Below, piece by piece: positions 62,115 to 64,000 of a stretch of DNA of 64,000 bases (the stretch's first letter is position 1; each line of letters opens with the position of its first letter). A program made the position numbers and the translations under genes. Below the pieces are notes generated by a model. It was not told where the DNA came from and did no database searches. It was given only the letters and a program-made list of their open reading frames with translations. The stretch lies in contig NZ_JAAATW010000001.1 of NCBI RefSeq assembly GCF_009908315.1, forward strand, positions 620,001-684,000, given 5' to 3'. Source of the stretch: Paragemmobacter ruber. GTDB taxonomy: Bacteria > Pseudomonadota > Alphaproteobacteria > Rhodobacterales > Rhodobacteraceae.

Positions 62115-64000
62115 ATGGATACGGGTGACACCCACATCGCCATCGTCGGAATGGCGGCACATCTGCCCGGGGCGCCCGACCTTGGCAGCTATTGGGAAAA
62201 CCTGCGTGACGGCCGGTCCGCCGTGCGCCGCCTGACCGAGGAAGAGCTGATCGCCGCAGGGGAAAGCCCGGCGCAGCTCAAGAACCCCGCCTATGTTCCC
62301 TTTGCCGCGCCGCTGGACGGGTTCGATCGCTTTGATGCCGAATTCTTCGGCTTCTCGCCCAAAGAGGCGGCGATCCTTGATCCGCAACACCGCCACTTCC
62401 TCGAAGTGGCTTGGGAAGCGCTCGAAGATGCCGGCCACCCGCCTGAATCGTTCAGGGGCCGCATCGGCGTGTTTGCAGGCTGCGGGATGGGCAGCTATTT
62501 CTACTTCAACCTCTGCTCCAACCGGTCGCTGGTGGACAGCACGGGGATGTTCCTGCTGCGCCATACCGGCAATGACAAGGATTTCCTTTCCACCCGCGTC
62601 AGCCACATCTTCGATCTGAAGGGGCCGTCCCTTTCGATCCAGACCGCCTGCTCCACCTCGCTTGTCGCCGTGCACTATGCCGTGCAGGCGCTGCTCAATG
62701 GCGAATGTGACATGGCGCTGGCGGGCGGGGTGACGATCGAACTGCCGCAGAATCGCGGGTACATCTACAAAGAGGGTGAGGTGCTCTCGCCCGATGGGGT
62801 TTGCCATGCCTTCGATCATCGCGGCCAAGGCACCGTTTTCGGCTCTGGCGCGGGCACGGTCGTGCTGCGGCGTCTGGAAGATGCCATCGCCGACGGCGAT
62901 CACATCTGGGCGGTGATCCGTGGCAGCGCGGTCAACAATGACGGTGCGGCGAAGGCGGGCTATCTCGCGCCGTCCGTCGAGGGCCAAGCCGCCTGCATCG
63001 CCGAGGCGCTTCAGGTGGCAGGCACCCCCGCCGACACGGTCGATTACATCGAATGTCACGGCACCGGCACCTATCTGGGCGATCCCATCGAAGTGGCCGC
63101 CCTGACAGAGGCCTTCCGCCGCACCACCGCCGAAACAGGCTTCGCCCGCATCGGCAGCGTGAAAACCAATATCGGCCATCTGGATACCGCCGCAGGCGTG
63201 GCCAGCCTCATCAAGGCCACGCTGTCGCTGCACAACCGCCAGATGCCGCCCAGCCTGAACTTCGAAAAGCCGAACCCCGCCATCGACTTTGAGGGCAGCC
63301 CCTTCCGCGTCAACGACCGCCTCACCGATTGGCCCCGCCGCAAGGGGCCGCGCCGCGCGGGCATCAACTCGCTTGGCGTGGGCGGCACCAACGCCCATGT
63401 GATCCTTGAAGAAGCACCCGAGGTTGCAGCGGCCGAGGCCAGCGATTGGCCCTTCCAACTGCTCTCGCTGTCCGCCCGCAGCCCAGCGGCGCTGAACGAG
63501 GCGTCACAGCGCCTTGCCGCCCATCTGCGCGCCCATCCCGAACAGCCGCTGGCCGATGTGGCCTTCACGCTGAAGGAAGGCCGCCGCGCCTTTGAACACC
63601 GCCGCGTGCTGGTCGCCGCAAGCCACGAAGAGGCGGCAAAGATGCTCGAGGCCGCCGATCCCCGCCGCGTCTTCACCCAGCGGCGCGTGGGCGATACCCC
63701 CGATGTCGTCTTCATGTTCCCCGGCGGCGGCGCGCAATACCCCAACATGGCGCGCGACCTCTATGAAACGGAACCCGTCTTTGCCGAATGGATGGACAAG
63801 GGCCTTGCCATCCTCGACCGGCTGACGACCGAGGATATCCGCGCCCTCTGGCTCCCCGAACCGGGGGCCGAGGCGCAGGCGGCGGAAACCCTGCGCCGCC
63901 CCTCGCTGCAACTGCCGCTGATCCTGATCGTGGAAATCGCGCTGGCCCGGTTGTGGGAAAGCTGGGGCGTGCGCCCCGCCGCGCTGATTGGCCATTCCAT
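62115..64000 (+). CDS. modular type I polyketide synthase, 3' partial
   Basis: The frame is open from ATG 62115 (AGAAGG upstream) to the window end, 628 complete codons, and clearly continues. A ketosynthase fills residues 8-430: active-site Cys179 in QTACSTSL, His315 in ECHGTGT and His355 in NIGH, all present, so it is an extending KS. A KS-AT linker follows (430-535), then an acyltransferase starting FMFPGGGAQYPNMARDLYE, with nucleophile Ser628 in IGHS at the very edge. The acyl specificity is not visible. It is divergent from a polysaccharide/lipid export operon. The product could be a complex lipid or secondary metabolite. Confidence 0.9.
   Translation, partial: MDTGDTHIAIVGMAAHLPGAPDLGSYWENLRDGRSAVRRLTEEELIAAGESPAQLKNPAYVPFAAPLDGFDRFDAEFFGFSPKEAAILDPQHRHFLEVAWEALEDAGHPPESFRGRIGVFAGCGMGSYFYFNLCSNRSLVDSTGMFLLRHTGNDKDFLSTRVSHIFDLKGPSLSIQTACSTSLVAVHYAVQALLNGECDMALAGGVTIELPQNRGYIYKEGEVLSPDGVCHAFDHRGQGTVFGSGAGTVVLRRLEDAIADGDHIWAVIRGSAVNNDGAAKAGYLAPSVEGQAACIAEALQVAGTPADTVDYIECHGTGTYLGDPIEVAALTEAFRRTTAETGFARIGSVKTNIGHLDTAAGVASLIKATLSLHNRQMPPSLNFEKPNPAIDFEGSPFRVNDRLTDWPRRKGPRRAGINSLGVGGTNAHVILEEAPEVAAAEASDWPFQLLSLSARSPAALNEASQRLAAHLRAHPEQPLADVAFTLKEGRRAFEHRRVLVAASHEEAAKMLEAADPRRVFTQRRVGDTPDVVFMFPGGGAQYPNMARDLYETEPVFAEWMDKGLAILDRLTTEDIRALWLPEPGAEAQAAETLRRPSLQLPLILIVEIALARLWESWGVRPAALIGHS

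Overview
The window is a high-GC stretch of an alphaproteobacterial chromosome, almost certainly from the Rhodobacterales (Rhodobacter/Paracoccus-like Rhodobacteraceae). The main reasons are the TCA block sdhCDAB - mch - mcl2 - mdh - sucC/D - sucA - odhB - lpd, which carries ethylmalonyl-CoA pathway genes inside it; the GlpSTPQUV-type glycerol ABC importer; an XrtD-type exosortase; and Rhodobacterales-typical small families (NnrU, DUF1737, FYDLN-acid protein, DUF2793 fibre protein). No plasmid, prophage core, IS transposase or CRISPR array is visible.

Left part (1-13.1 kb): an exopolysaccharide/exosortase locus. A leftward string of translationally coupled genes runs from a UDP-glucuronate epimerase-like enzyme and a UDP-sugar-acid dehydrogenase through one GT2 and three GT4 glycosyltransferases to an EpsG-like polymerase. 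A second leftward group holds an ExeA-like ATPase, another GT4 and a YdcF-family protein. The ATPase is divergent from xrtD, an exosortase fused to an EpsI domain. No protein with a matching C-terminal sorting signal was found here.

13.3-15.1 kb holds a two-domain VOC protein and a glutathionyl-hydroquinone reductase-like GST. 15.1-26.7 kb is a complete glycerol catabolic regulon: glpR divergent from glpD-glpS-glpT-glpP-glpQ-glpU-glpV-glpK, followed by an iron-type alcohol dehydrogenase. A 9-bp-arm inverted repeat between glpR and glpD is a good operator candidate. The two ATPases look complementary: one has a degenerate ABC signature, the other a missing switch histidine. 26.9-31.5 kb has galE, a large DUF2793 tail-fibre-like protein and ugd.

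31.5-56.2 kb is the central-carbon block. Leftward: sdhC-D-A, two small lipoproteins and sdhB; further right, a DUF4344 metallopeptidase, mesaconyl-CoA hydratase, DUF1737, NnrU and the malyl-CoA thioesterase Mcl2. Rightward: a small secreted protein, mdh, a 55-aa protein, a periplasmic protein, pepT, a methyltransferase, then sucC, sucD, sucA, odhB and lpd. The suc/odh genes are interleaved with unrelated passengers: a secreted protein, a 45-aa membrane peptide, DUF805, a uracil-DNA-glycosylase-like protein, a MAPEG fragment, a sulfotransferase and a full MAPEG protein. Nearly the same 33-bp element, two TGTGATCACA palindromes 21 bp apart, lies in the same orientation upstream of both sdhC and sucC and suggests one unidentified TCA regulator. 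REP-like GTAGGATGGGC palindromes are scattered through 37.7-44.2 kb.

Right part (56.3-64 kb): an MFS transporter with a GntR regulator, a YgjP-like metalloprotease, an FYDLN-acid protein, tRNA-Ala(GGC), an outer-membrane beta-barrel protein coupled to a short Wza-like export protein and, divergent from these, the start of a large modular type I polyketide synthase (KS, then AT) that runs off the window.
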